This document shows, one piece after another, positions 53,485 to 63,085 of a stretch of 64,000 nt of DNA. Made by a program: the position numbers and the translations under genes. The DNA is from Ornithobacterium rhinotracheale DSM 15997 (GTDB lineage Bacteria; Bacteroidota; Bacteroidia; Flavobacteriales; Weeksellaceae): the NCBI RefSeq assembly GCF_000265465.1, contig NC_018016.1:2284001-2348000 (forward strand), read 5' to 3'. Numbering within the stretch: the stretch's first letter is position 1; the number at the start of each line of letters is the position of its first letter. The notes below the pieces were generated by a model. It was given only the letters and a program-made list of their open reading frames with translations, was not told the origin of the DNA and did no database searches.

Positions 53485-54924
53485 ATGCAAAAAGTAATTA
53501 ATTTTCTTAGATACTATCTACGATTATCGACTGATCGCATCCACAGTCATAAAATTAAAAACAACCTTTTACAAGCCATTCCATTCTGGGTGGGTGCCGT
53601 AATCACGGGATTATTTGCCATTTTCTATGCCAGTTTATTTAGGTATGCAGAAGAAGTCCTAGCTTGGATTTTAGGATGGCATAAGTGGCTAATATTCATT
53701 TTATTGCCTTCGGCTTTTCTGATTTCGTGGTGGCTTGTTGTAAAATTTGCACCTTACGCCAAAGGGAGTGGAATCCCACAAGTGATGGCCGCAGTAGAAC
53801 TTTCTACGCCAAAGAATCATAAGAAAATACCTAAATTGCTTAGTTTAAGGGTTTTATGTGTTAAGATTATTTCTAGTGCCATCATGGTAGTGGGCGGTGG
53901 AGCCATAGGTAGAGAAGGGCCTACAATTCAAATTTCGGGTTCTATTTATAAGAAAATCAATGAATTATTGCCTGCCTCATGGCCAAAAATTTCAAGAAAA
54001 AATATGATCATGACAGGTGCAGCGGCTGGACTTTCTGCAGCGTTCAATACACCACTTGGAGGAATTGTTTTTGCCATAGAGGAACTTACAAGAACTCACC
54101 TAAGTTACTTTAAAACAGCACTTTTTACAGGAGTTATCATTGCAGGCTTCTTAACACAAAGTATCACAGGTCCTTATCTCTATTTAGGATTTCCAAGAAT
54201 TGATGATATTTCCTCTTGGATTATATTTTCGGTGCTATTGGTAGCCGTGATTTCTGGAATTTTAAGTAGTTTGCTTTCGCAAGCAATGCTCAGCGTTTTA
54301 AAATTCAAAAAAACATTAAAAACTCAACGCCAAGAAGTTTATTTTTTATTAGCATCATCACTCATCATAGCAACGCTAGCCTATTTCATTAGCGAGGATA
54401 TTTTAGGTTCTGGAAAAGAATTAATGGAGCGTGTGCTCTTTACCGACGAAAAAACTTTGCCTTGGTATGTGCCTATTTTAAGAATGGTAGGAACAGGACT
54501 TTCGTTTACCTCGGGAGCTGCAGGAGGTATTTTTGCACCAGCTTTGGGTGCGGGTGCCACCGTGGGGTCTGTTGTAGCAGGGTGGTTTGCTTACACTTCA
54601 TCAGAAATCAATTTGTTGATTTTAGTTGGGATGGTTTCGTTTTTGGTAGGTATCACGCGTGCACCCTTTACATCGGCAATTCTTGTAATTGAAATGACCG
54701 ACCGCCACAGCTTGATTTTCTATCTCATGTTTGCAGGTTTAGTTGCTTCGTTTGTAGCATTTAACATCAACAGACACTCGTTCTATGATGTGCTTAAAAT
54801 GGGCTATTTAAAAGATTTAAACGACGAAGATAGAAAAGAAAAAGCTACCGCTTTGGCAACTGAAACAGAAAAATTAAATGTAGCAACAGAAGTGCAAGGC
54901 GATAAAAGCGAAGAATTAAAATAA
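53485..54924 (+). CDS. ClC-type chloride channel/antiporter
   Basis: 479 residues. All three selectivity motifs are present: GSGIPQ (about residue 93), GREGPTIQ (about 146, with the gating Glu) and GGIFAPALG (about 350). About ten hydrophobic segments fit the ClC fold in the inner membrane. The C-terminus is charged and has no CBS pair. It likely moves chloride and perhaps protons. Confidence 0.92.
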   Translation: MQKVINFLRYYLRLSTDRIHSHKIKNNLLQAIPFWVGAVITGLFAIFYASLFRYAEEVLAWILGWHKWLIFILLPSAFLISWWLVVKFAPYAKGSGIPQVMAAVELSTPKNHKKIPKLLSLRVLCVKIISSAIMVVGGGAIGREGPTIQISGSIYKKINELLPASWPKISRKNMIMTGAAAGLSAAFNTPLGGIVFAIEELTRTHLSYFKTALFTGVIIAGFLTQSITGPYLYLGFPRIDDISSWIIFSVLLVAVISGILSSLLSQAMLSVLKFKKTLKTQRQEVYFLLASSLIIATLAYFISEDILGSGKELMERVLFTDEKTLPWYVPILRMVGTGLSFTSGAAGGIFAPALGAGATVGSVVAGWFAYTSSEINLLILVGMVSFLVGITRAPFTSAILVIEMTDRHSLIFYLMFAGLVASFVAFNINRHSFYDVLKMGYLKDLNDEDRKEKATALATETEKLNVATEVQGDKSEELK

Positions 54925-54957
54925 AATTTTTTCATCTTGATTTAAAACATTTTAAAA

Positions 54958-55461
54958 ATGAAAAAAATCGTATTTTTTATATTTTTGAGTGTATTGATTT
55001 TCTCTTGCAAAAACAACGATGATGACAATCATTTTGATGTCGATTTATTAAAGCATAAAACTTGGGTTGCTCAAAAAGAATTGCCCAATAAAGTTTGGAA
55101 CGACACGCTGACTTTTAATGCAAATCATACATCAATCCTAAAAACTAAATTGATTGATGGCTTGTGGAATAATACCGATGTTCAGATTTCTTCTCATTGG
55201 GAATTAAAGGGAAACCAAATTATTTTTTCAGATTTAAAGGTGAATTTAGTTTCATCTAAATCTCCTTGGATTAGAGAAGATATTGAAGACGAAAACGCTG
55301 TGAATGGCGGTATCAAGTATGGAGAAAATGGCAAAAATGATAATTCAGAAAAACCATTTTTCACTAAAAACAAAGAGATTTGGTATATTCAAAAACTGAC
55401 CCAAAATCAATTGGTGGTGCAAGATGATAATCACCAGATCACGACTTATACCGCTCTATAA
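54958..55461 (+). CDS. Lipoprotein of unknown function (lipocalin-like pattern)
   Basis: 167 residues with a lipobox (MKKIVFFIFLSVLIFSCKNN, Cys17). The mature part is beta-rich: HKTWVAQKELPNKVWNDTLT, then LKGNQIIFSDLKVNLV, which looks like a lipocalin-type barrel common in flavobacterial lipoproteins. It is likely attached to the outer membrane. No specific family was recognised. Confidence 0.78.
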   Translation: MKKIVFFIFLSVLIFSCKNNDDDNHFDVDLLKHKTWVAQKELPNKVWNDTLTFNANHTSILKTKLIDGLWNNTDVQISSHWELKGNQIIFSDLKVNLVSSKSPWIREDIEDENAVNGGIKYGENGKNDNSEKPFFTKNKEIWYIQKLTQNQLVVQDDNHQITTYTAL

Positions 55462-55541
55462 AATTATATAGAATTTATGATTTTTAAGGCTTAGGCTTTC
55501 TTTGGTTTTTCTTACTTTTGCTCAAAAGCAAGGGGCAAAAA

Positions 55542-56798
55542 ATGAATTTTGATAGAATTAAAGAAAAACTAGAAATCCTAGCAGATGCTGCTAAATACGA
55601 TGTTTCTTGCTCATCGAGCGGAGGCAATCGTAAAAACAAGGGTGGGCTGGGAAATAGCCACGCATCGGGGATTTGCCACAGCTTTACCGAAGATGGCAGA
55701 TGTATTTCTTTGCTTAAAATTCTATTGACCAATCATTGCATTTACGATTGTGCCTACTGCGTTTCTCGTCGCAGCAACGACATTAAGAGAGCGGCTTTTA
55801 CGGTGGACGAGGTGGTGGATCTCACCATGAATTTTTATCGCCGAAATTATATCGAGGGATTATTTTTAAGTTCAGGAATTTTTAAAAATGGAGATACTAC
55901 CATGGAGCGTTTGGTGCGAATTGCCAAAAAGTTACGCACCGAGCATAAATTCAATGGGTATATTCATCTCAAGTCTATACCAGGAGCGAGCGAGGAGTTG
56001 ATGCGCGAAGCGGGACTTTATGCAGATAGACTTTCGGTGAACTTAGAAATCCCGACCGAACAAGGCTTAAAACTTTTGGCTCCCGAGAAATCGCACAAAG
56101 ATTTGGTGAAACCTATGCGCACGATTAAACAAAATTTAGAAATTTATAAATCGGAGCGAAAAATCATCAAAAGCACGCCTAAATTTGCACCTGCGGGGCA
56201 ATCCACGCAAATGATTGTGGGAGCCACCAACGAAACGGATTTAAAAATAATTCATGTCGCCAATTATTTTTACAAAAAATACGACATGCGTCGCGTATAT
56301 TATTCTGGGTATGTGCCTGTTTTAGAAGATAATAGATTGCCTTCGCTTAATACCCAAGTGCCCGTTCAGCGTGAGCATAGATTGTATCAAGCCGATTGGT
56401 TGATGCGTTTTTATGGATTTGAAGCCAATGAAATTTTGGACAGCGAAGCACCTTTTTTAGATTTAGAAATCGATCCAAAATTGGCATGGGCGATAAGACA
56501 CCGCGCGCTTTTTCCCGTGAATATCAATACAGCTCCGAAGGAACTTTTGCTTAGGATTCCGGGCGTGGGTGTAAAATCGGTTTTGAAGATTTTAAAAGCC
56601 CGAAAATTTCAAAAATTAACCATAGAACATCTCAAAAAAATGGGCGTGGCGACCAATCGAGCCAAATTCTTTATAGAAGGAGCAAGTCCTAATCGTTTTA
56701 ATCAATTTCTTGAAAAACAGAATTTAAGACAATTATTACTTAACGAAACCAAATCTAAATGGTCTAGCCTTTATGGCGAGCAATTGTCTTTGTTTTAA
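55542..56798 (+). CDS. Putative DNA repair radical SAM protein (TIGR03916-type)
   Basis: 418 residues beginning MNFDRIKEKLEILADAAKYD. Radical SAM motif CIYDCAYCVSRRSND (about 67-81), and a C-terminal helix-hairpin-helix (TAPKELLLRIPGVGVKSVLK) that suggests DNA binding. In Bacteroidota this family is always next to a DUF4130 protein, as here (10-base gap). The predicted role is repair or modification of DNA; no activity is established. The ATG at 55542 is used as the conserved N-terminus. Confidence 0.88.
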   Translation: MNFDRIKEKLEILADAAKYDVSCSSSGGNRKNKGGLGNSHASGICHSFTEDGRCISLLKILLTNHCIYDCAYCVSRRSNDIKRAAFTVDEVVDLTMNFYRRNYIEGLFLSSGIFKNGDTTMERLVRIAKKLRTEHKFNGYIHLKSIPGASEELMREAGLYADRLSVNLEIPTEQGLKLLAPEKSHKDLVKPMRTIKQNLEIYKSERKIIKSTPKFAPAGQSTQMIVGATNETDLKIIHVANYFYKKYDMRRVYYSGYVPVLEDNRLPSLNTQVPVQREHRLYQADWLMRFYGFEANEILDSEAPFLDLEIDPKLAWAIRHRALFPVNINTAPKELLLRIPGVGVKSVLKILKARKFQKLTIEHLKKMGVATNRAKFFIEGASPNRFNQFLEKQNLRQLLLNETKSKWSSLYGEQLSLF

Positions 56799-56808
56799 TG
56801 TTTAAATC

Positions 56809-57570
56809 ATGATAAATCTCGTGTACGACGGAAGTTTTGAAGGGCTGATGACGGCAATTTTTGAAGTGTTTGAATATCGCTTTCAATCTGTGTGTATTTT
56901 GCCCGAAAACCGAGCCGCACAGTTGGATTTGTTTGCTGAGCGGCACGATGTCATCACACAAACCGAAAAAGCCGAGCGTGTACTCAAAAAATTGGAAGAA
57001 AATTTAGGCAAAAAAGGAATTTCTCAGCTGATGTATGTGTTTATGTCTGAGCTTGATGAGCGTGAAAATTTAATTTTGCATTTGGTGCAAAAATCGGTAA
57101 AAAATCCTAAAAAATATGTTTTTAATGATTTAGCTGATGATCAAATTTTAGCCATTGCCAAAATTTGCAAATCCGTGGGGCGAGAGGTGCATCGCATGAA
57201 AGCTTTTGTGCGTTTTGAAAAGCTCCAAGACGAAACTTATTTTGCTCGCATTGAGCCTGATTTTGATGTTTTGCCTATGCTTAAAAATCATTTTTATCAT
57301 CGCTACCGAGACCAAAAATGGCTAATTTATGATGCGCGTAGAAATTATGGTTTATTCTATGATTTAGAAACTTGTGAAATGATTTTCCCTACAGGAGATT
57401 TTGCCCAAAATCCTGAAGATTTGTGGCACACAGAGGAGCAAAACTATCAAAAATTGTGGCAACGCTATTTTGTGAAAACGGGTATTGAGGAATGCAAAAA
57501 TACTAAATTGCATTTGCAAAACATGCCCAAACGTTATTGGAAATATTTAACCGAGAAGAAAATATACTGA
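56809..57570 (+). CDS. DUF4130 (TIGR03915-type) DNA metabolism protein
   Basis: 253 residues. Starts MINLVYDGSFEGLMTAIFEV, with CKSVGREVHRMKAFVRFEKL, PDFDVLPMLKNHFYHRYRDQ and NYGLFYDLE, the usual pattern of the partner of the radical SAM repair protein. In other bacteria it is fused to an UDG-like domain; here it is a stand-alone protein. It probably acts with the radical SAM enzyme on damaged or modified DNA. Confidence 0.87.
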   Translation: MINLVYDGSFEGLMTAIFEVFEYRFQSVCILPENRAAQLDLFAERHDVITQTEKAERVLKKLEENLGKKGISQLMYVFMSELDERENLILHLVQKSVKNPKKYVFNDLADDQILAIAKICKSVGREVHRMKAFVRFEKLQDETYFARIEPDFDVLPMLKNHFYHRYRDQKWLIYDARRNYGLFYDLETCEMIFPTGDFAQNPEDLWHTEEQNYQKLWQRYFVKTGIEECKNTKLHLQNMPKRYWKYLTEKKIY

Positions 57571-57602
57571 AAAAGCGTTTTTCTCTTAGAAAAACGCTTT
57601 TT
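57571..57602. terminator. Bidirectional terminator
   Basis: AAAAGCGTTTTTC (57571-57583) and GAAAAACGCTTTT (57589-57601) pair perfectly over 13 bases; serves the radical SAM/DUF4130 pair (+) and the lipoprotein gene (-). Confidence 0.85.
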
Positions 57603-57634
57603 AATAAACATCACAAAAATTAATTATATAAAAA

Positions 57635-58036
57635 TTATTTATTTAATTCTTCTTGCACAGTTTTGTAATATTCTTGTGCTTGGTTGTATTCAGCTTTGTT
57701 TTCTTGTGTTTTCAAAGTTTCAACAAGCGAAGTAATTTCGGCAGTAGCTTGGTTCAATTCGTCTACATTTCCTGCAACCGATGCATTTTTAGCTTTCTCA
57801 GCTGCAGCGTGCAGATCGTTTACCCAATTTTGTAAAGTTTCGTCTTGTAATTGTGGAGCTGCAGGAATAGAAGAATTTTCCAAATCAGAAGTTGCACCTT
57901 CTTCTGGCGCATCTGTGGTAACATCTTCGGTTGCAACATTTTCAGTAGAAACAACTTCCTCTTGTTGAGTTTCTTTTTTACATGAAGTAAGGGCTACAAA
58001 TGATGCAATTCCCGCTAGTAATAATACTTTTTTCAT
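57635..58036 (-). CDS. Small lipoprotein, unknown
   Basis: 133 residues. Lipobox MKKVLLLAGIASFVALTSCK, then a low-complexity region rich in T, E, V and P (residues 20-70) and a helical C-terminus (NDLHAAAEKAKNASVAGNVD). It is probably membrane-anchored with a disordered linker. Similar small helical lipoproteins are common in flavobacteria. Function unknown. Confidence 0.75.
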   Translation of the reverse strand: MKKVLLLAGIASFVALTSCKKETQQEEVVSTENVATEDVTTDAPEEGATSDLENSSIPAAPQLQDETLQNWVNDLHAAAEKAKNASVAGNVDELNQATAEITSLVETLKTQENKAEYNQAQEYYKTVQEELNK

Positions 58037-58095
58037 ATCAAATCGTATTTAAAAAATGTACGGCAAAGGTACAAAAATTTTAATCTCTTAAAAAA

Positions 58096-59853
58096 TTAGG
58101 CTTGCGCATCACGGAATTGAACTTTGTATAAATGTGCATAATAGCCATTTTGGTTCAATAATTCTTGATGTTTACCCATTTCTACAATTTTTCCCTGTTC
58201 CATCACGATGATTTTATCGGCGTTTTGAATCGTAGCCAAACGGTGTGCAATAATGATGGAAGTTCGGTTTTTAGTGATTTTTTCGGTTGCTTCTTGGATT
58301 AAATTTTCCGAAGCGGTATCGATAGATGAAGTAGCTTCGTCCAGAACCAAAATCTCTGGCTTGTGCACATAGGCACGCAAAAATGAAATCAATTGGCGTA
58401 GCCCCACCGAAAGGGTAGAACCACGCTCACAAACTTTATAATGATAGCCACCTGGTAGTGTTTCGATAAATGGGTGAATATCAATTTCTTTGGCAGCTTG
58501 AATGATGTCGTTTTCGCTGATGTTGTTGTCGCCAAGACGGATATTGTTTAAAATCGTATCGTTGAACAAAAATACATCTTGCAACACCACTGCGATATGG
58601 CTACGCAGATTTTGCAAACTATAATCCCTAATGTCCACACCATCAATGCAAATACTACCTGATTTAATGTCATAAAAACGGCTTAAAAGATTGATGATTG
58701 TGGATTTTCCTGCACCTGTTGCCCCCACAATAGCAATGCATTCTCCCGCTTTGGCTTCAAACGAAATACCTTTTAAAATTTCTTCGTCTGGAATGTATTC
58801 AAACACCACATCTTTAAATAAAATATTCCCTTGAATGTTACTTTTTTCAATCATTCCTTTGTTTGGCAGAGTTTCGTTTAAATCCATCATTTTAAACACT
58901 CGCTCGGCACTCACAAGTCCGCGTTGTAGGTTGTTGAAACGCTCTGCCATTTGACGAATTGGACGCACCAACATCGGGATAAACATGATAAAAGCAATGA
59001 CCTCCCCAGGCGAAACATCTTTAAAATAAAAAGCACTCCAGCCCCCTAAAATGATGACCAAACCAAGTGCGACAGATGAGACCAATTCCACCACAGGAAA
59101 GAGCAATGAGAAATAAAAAACAGTGGCTAAGTACGCATCTCTCAACTTTTTATTAATACCTTTAAATTTCTTAAATTCAGCATCTTCTCGATTAAAAAGT
59201 TGAATGATTTTCATCCCCGAAAGGCGTTCTTGTACAAAACTATTGAAAATCGCAGTTTGCGTTCTTTCTTCAGAAAATGTTCGTTTAATTGATTTTTGGA
59301 ATAAACTGGTAACCACTGTCATAAGCGGAAGAATCACAATAACAACCAAGGCTAATTTCCAGTTGGTGTAAAACATTACTGCCATAATGCACACAATGCG
59401 CAAAACATCGCCCAAGACCACCAAAATCCCATCGGTAAAGACTTGCGAAATGGTTTCGATATCAGACACCGAACGAGTAACCAATGTCCCGTTTGGCGTT
59501 TTGTCAAAGAAACTTAATTTGTACTGAATGATTTTGTTAAATAATTGAATTCTAAGTTTTTCAATCACCGTTTGTGCAATAATATTGGACATTAAAATAA
59601 AATAATATTGCAAAGCGATTTCCATGGTGATGATGACACCCAAAATCACACAGATTTTCAATAAATCGGCTACATTTTTATGCAAAATATAGGCGTCGAT
59701 AGCGTCTCCCGCAAGCAACGGGCGTGCAGACGATACCACCGATAAAAGAATGGCAATGATGATAACGGAATAAAATCTTTTTTTGTCTTCTATTCCTAAA
59801 TTAAATAATCGTTTTAGTTCTTTTAAATTAAATCTTTTGGCTCTACTACTCAT
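58096..59853 (-). CDS. ABC transporter, fused permease/ATPase exporter
   Basis: 585 residues. Six-helix transmembrane domain (about 1-310), then an ATPase domain: Walker A VGATGAGKSTI, C-loop LSVGLRQL, Walker B ILVLDEATSSID and the switch His in IIIAHRLATI. The C-loop has Leu where most transporters have Gln (LSGGQ). The half-transporter is probably a homodimeric exporter of lipid or drug type. Four bases overlap with truA upstream. Confidence 0.9.
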   Translation of the reverse strand: MSSRAKRFNLKELKRLFNLGIEDKKRFYSVIIIAILLSVVSSARPLLAGDAIDAYILHKNVADLLKICVILGVIITMEIALQYYFILMSNIIAQTVIEKLRIQLFNKIIQYKLSFFDKTPNGTLVTRSVSDIETISQVFTDGILVVLGDVLRIVCIMAVMFYTNWKLALVVIVILPLMTVVTSLFQKSIKRTFSEERTQTAIFNSFVQERLSGMKIIQLFNREDAEFKKFKGINKKLRDAYLATVFYFSLLFPVVELVSSVALGLVIILGGWSAFYFKDVSPGEVIAFIMFIPMLVRPIRQMAERFNNLQRGLVSAERVFKMMDLNETLPNKGMIEKSNIQGNILFKDVVFEYIPDEEILKGISFEAKAGECIAIVGATGAGKSTIINLLSRFYDIKSGSICIDGVDIRDYSLQNLRSHIAVVLQDVFLFNDTILNNIRLGDNNISENDIIQAAKEIDIHPFIETLPGGYHYKVCERGSTLSVGLRQLISFLRAYVHKPEILVLDEATSSIDTASENLIQEATEKITKNRTSIIIAHRLATIQNADKIIVMEQGKIVEMGKHQELLNQNGYYAHLYKVQFRDAQA

Positions 59854-60593
59854 ACATAAAATAAATCAGACGGGTAGGCAACATGTGTCAAAAACAGACC
59901 TTGTGCCGGTGCCGATGCGGCTGCAAAATTACGCCCTTTTTTTTCAATTATCTGTTTAAATTCTGTGATATTTATCTTTCCTTTTCCCACTTCTACCATA
60001 GTGCCTACAATGGCACGCACCATGTTTCGCAAGAATCTATCGGCACAAATCGTAAATTTCAATTCATCGCCATTTTGTTCCCAAATCGCTGAATAAATTT
60101 TGCAAATATTGGTCTTGGTATCGGCATGCAATCGGGCAAAACTCGTGAAATCTTCGTACAAAAAAAGCTGTTTAGCGGCTTCGTTCATGGCATCGATGTC
60201 TAGCGAATGGTGCATGATCCAAGCGTTTTCGGTCTCAAAAACATTTTTTTTGGTAAAAATATAATATTCATAGGTTCGGGACAGTGCATCAAACCTTGCG
60301 TGGGCATCTTCTTTCACGGGAATAATTTGGTGCACAGCAATGTCGTCGGGCAAAAATCGGTTTAATCTATTTTTTAAAACCTCGGGTTCTTGACAATCCA
60401 AATCGGCGTGAGCAAACATCTGTTTGGCGTGCACTCCCGCATCGGTTCTACCTGCGCCCGTAACCTGGATAGGCGTTTTCAAAAGCGTAGAAAGTCGGTT
60501 TTCGAGCACTTCTTGCACCGTTACTGCATTGGGCTGAATCTGCCAACCGTGATAATTTGTTCCTTTGTATGAAAATTCAATGAAATATCTCAA
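59850..60593 (-). CDS. truA: tRNA pseudouridine(38-40) synthase TruA
   Basis: 247 residues. Catalytic Asp in VTGAGRTDAGVHAKQ (about 44-58), plus FTSFARLHADTKTNICKI and RFLRNMVRAIVGTMVEVGKG. It isomerises uridines 38-40 in the anticodon arm. Usual family length. It is transcribed away from the phosphoesterase gene. Confidence 0.95.
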   Translation of the reverse strand: MRYFIEFSYKGTNYHGWQIQPNAVTVQEVLENRLSTLLKTPIQVTGAGRTDAGVHAKQMFAHADLDCQEPEVLKNRLNRFLPDDIAVHQIIPVKEDAHARFDALSRTYEYYIFTKKNVFETENAWIMHHSLDIDAMNEAAKQLFLYEDFTSFARLHADTKTNICKIYSAIWEQNGDELKFTICADRFLRNMVRAIVGTMVEVGKGKINITEFKQIIEKKGRNFAAASAPAQGLFLTHVAYPSDLFYV

Positions 60594-60634
60594 AACTATT
60601 TTTTAACTTTAGACCACAAAAATACAACAACGAA

Positions 60635-61138
60635 TTGAAAAAAGTTTTATTATTATCGGATACGCATGGTCATATAGACGACAGAATTTTGCACTACGCC
60701 CAAGATGTAGACGAAATTTGGCACGCGGGAGATGTTGGGAATCAGAAAGTTGTAGAGGCTTTGACTAAAGAAAAAACATTTAGAGCCGTGTATGGAAATA
60801 TAGATGATGCCCAAATACGTTCGCAATTTCCTGAAAATCTATTTTTTGAAGTGGAAGGCGTGAAGGTTTTTATGACGCATATCGGGGGCTATCCGCCCAA
60901 ATATAATTCGCGTTCTCTAAAATTAATCAACGAGCATAAGCCTAAAATCTTTATTTCGGGGCATTCTCATATTTTAAAAGTAATGCCTGATAGCAAGCGA
61001 GATTTAATCCACATGAACCCTGGTGCAGCGGGCATTTACGGGTTTCATGAAATTCGCACGATGTTGCGTTTCACGATAGACAATGGCAACATAGGTGGGC
61101 TAGAAGTCATTGAACTCGGAAAACGCGGAAAAATATGA
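60635..61138 (+). CDS. YfcE-like metallophosphoesterase
   Basis: 167 residues. Metal motifs DTHGHID, GDVG, YGNID and FISGHSH mark the calcineurin-like MJ0936/YfcE family, phosphodiesterases with two metals. Physiological substrate unknown. The start is a TTG (60635); no ATG is near. Confidence 0.88.
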   Translation: MKKVLLLSDTHGHIDDRILHYAQDVDEIWHAGDVGNQKVVEALTKEKTFRAVYGNIDDAQIRSQFPENLFFEVEGVKVFMTHIGGYPPKYNSRSLKLINEHKPKIFISGHSHILKVMPDSKRDLIHMNPGAAGIYGFHEIRTMLRFTIDNGNIGGLEVIELGKRGKI

Positions 61139-61167
61139 ATTTGAAGGATTTTCATTCTTAATTTGTC

Positions 61168-61270
61168 ATTCTGAATTTATTTCAGAATCTTTTTGCTTTG
61201 ATAAGACCCTGAATCAAGTTCAGGGTGACAGGACGGTGAAATTATGCGTGGTTTAATTCCGGACTTGATT
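61168..61270. repeat. Composite palindromic repeat, copy 2
   Basis: Same order as copy 1: ATTCTGAA-N5-TTCAGAAT (61168-61188), ACCCTGAA-N5-TTCAGGGT (61206-61226), then a diverged version of the third part (ATTCCGGACTTGATT). It lies in the spacer before mcrB. The rest of the 61139-61338 spacer holds no gene. Confidence 0.75.
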
Positions 61271-61338
61271 TTTTGATTTTTTTGCTATTTTTACACATTG
61301 AGTTAGACAAACAAAACACATTTGAAGTTATAAACTTT

Positions 61339-63085
61339 ATGGAAGAAAAATATCTTAATTTTAAAAGTTTACTTGAATATTTTGTAACACATCTAGAGTA
61401 TTGTCAAAACAATGAAGACAAGAGCACAAGGGGATATCACAAATATTTAAAAGATTGGATTGAAGGAACTGATAAACAATTTAAAAAATCAGGTTGGGGA
61501 TCTGATGGTGATAACATACAAAAGTAAATTGAGCCATGGGAAAAGCATGAAAACAAAAAAATATGCATTACACATAGATTCAAGAGACTATAGATCAAAA
61601 CGATGTCATTTAAAATGTTTTAACACAGCTATAAATATAATAGCCAATTGGGATGTCAATAGAGTAAATAGTTTATCATTATATGCTGAGGAAGATAGAT
61701 TTAATGCTAAATTTAAAATACCAAAAGAAAATGTTTATTCAATTGAGGATTTAGGGCTTTATGATAACGAAGAACCAAATGATACATTGAAGAAATTCTT
61801 TGATGTATACTATGATTTACTACAACAATTTAAATCAATTAATATGACCTATAAATACGTAGAATTGCTAAAAGAGAAAAAAAACTTAATTCTCACAGGT
61901 GCTCCTGGTACAGGAAAAACACATTTAGCTAAAGAGATAGCGAAACAAATAATAGAAGAAAATGGTACAGAAGAACAGATAGGTTTTGTACAATTTCATC
62001 CATCTTATGACTACACCGATTTTGTAGAAGGCTTGAGGCCTACAAAGCCTGATGCTAATGGTACTATTGGTTTTGAATTAAAAGATTGAATTTTCAAAGC
62101 CTTTTGTAATAAAGCGAATAAAAACCTAATTGATAGCAAAAAGAACCCCGAACAAATAAATTCTGACAGACGTTTTGAAGTTGCTTATGAAAGGTATATT
62201 GATCAAATTAGAAATGGAGAAATTCAGGAGTTGCCATTGTACTCTGAAAATTACACAATGTCAATAGTTTCCGTTTCTGATAATGATAATATTCTTCTAA
62301 AAACAAAAAATCCAGATAGCACTCGTGTCTATACAGTTTCTTATAATAGATTAAAAAAACTTTCAGAAGTATATACTTCGATAGAAAAATTGGAGGGGAT
62401 TTCAAATATTTACAATGCGATGACAGAAGTTATTGGAGGTTGTTATTCTTCTGCTTATTGGGCGACGCTGCACTATATTTATTCAAACTATTATAATACG
62501 AATGTTCAACCTTCAGAATCACCTATTCAAGAAAAAAAATATGTTTTCATCATCGATGAAATAAACCGAGGCGAAATTTCAAAAATATTTGGTGAGTTGT
62601 TTTTCTCAATAGATCCTGGCTATAGAGGGAAAAAAGGTGCAGTGAAAACTCAGTATGCGAATATGCATGATGATCCAGACGAAATGTTTTATATTCCTGA
62701 AAATGTTTACATCATCGGAACAATGAACGATATTGATAGAAGTGTTGAGAGTTTTGATTTTGCTATGCGTCGTCGTTTCACTTGGAAAGAAATTACAGCG
62801 CAAGATAGTATGGAAAATATGAAGCTTTCCGAAGAAGATAAAAAAAGATTGACTAATCTTAACAACAAAATATCTGAAATTGATGGACTAAATTCTTCAT
62901 ATCATATTGGAGGAGCTTACTTACTAAATTTTGATGGAGAAGATAAGTATAAAAAAATATGGGAATTAAGAATAGAGCCACTACTTATAGAGTATCTTAG
63001 AGGATTTCCTGAGGCAAATGAAAAATTAAATGATTTAAGAAACAGCTTCCTTCAAGTAAATCAAAATGAAAGTTCAGGACAATAG
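61339..63085 (+). pseudogene. mcrB: McrB (AAA+ GTPase subunit of McrBC), three lesions
   Basis: Starts MEEKYLNFKSLLEYFVTHLE. The first frame ends at TAA 61525-61527, where the same frame continues IEPWEKHENKK and so a CAA-to-TAA change is likely. After a run of A at about 61555 only another frame makes sense (KYALHIDSRDYRSKRCHLKC), a frameshift. That frame then carries Walker A GAPGTGKT and QFHPSYDYTDFVEGLRP, but stops at TGA 62087-62089, with the continuation IFKAFCNK in the same frame. The rest (62090-63085) has VFIIDEINRGEISKIFGELF and GTMNDIDRSVESFDFAMRRR. So at least three disabling changes. It overlaps mcrC by 20 bases. Confidence 0.88.
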
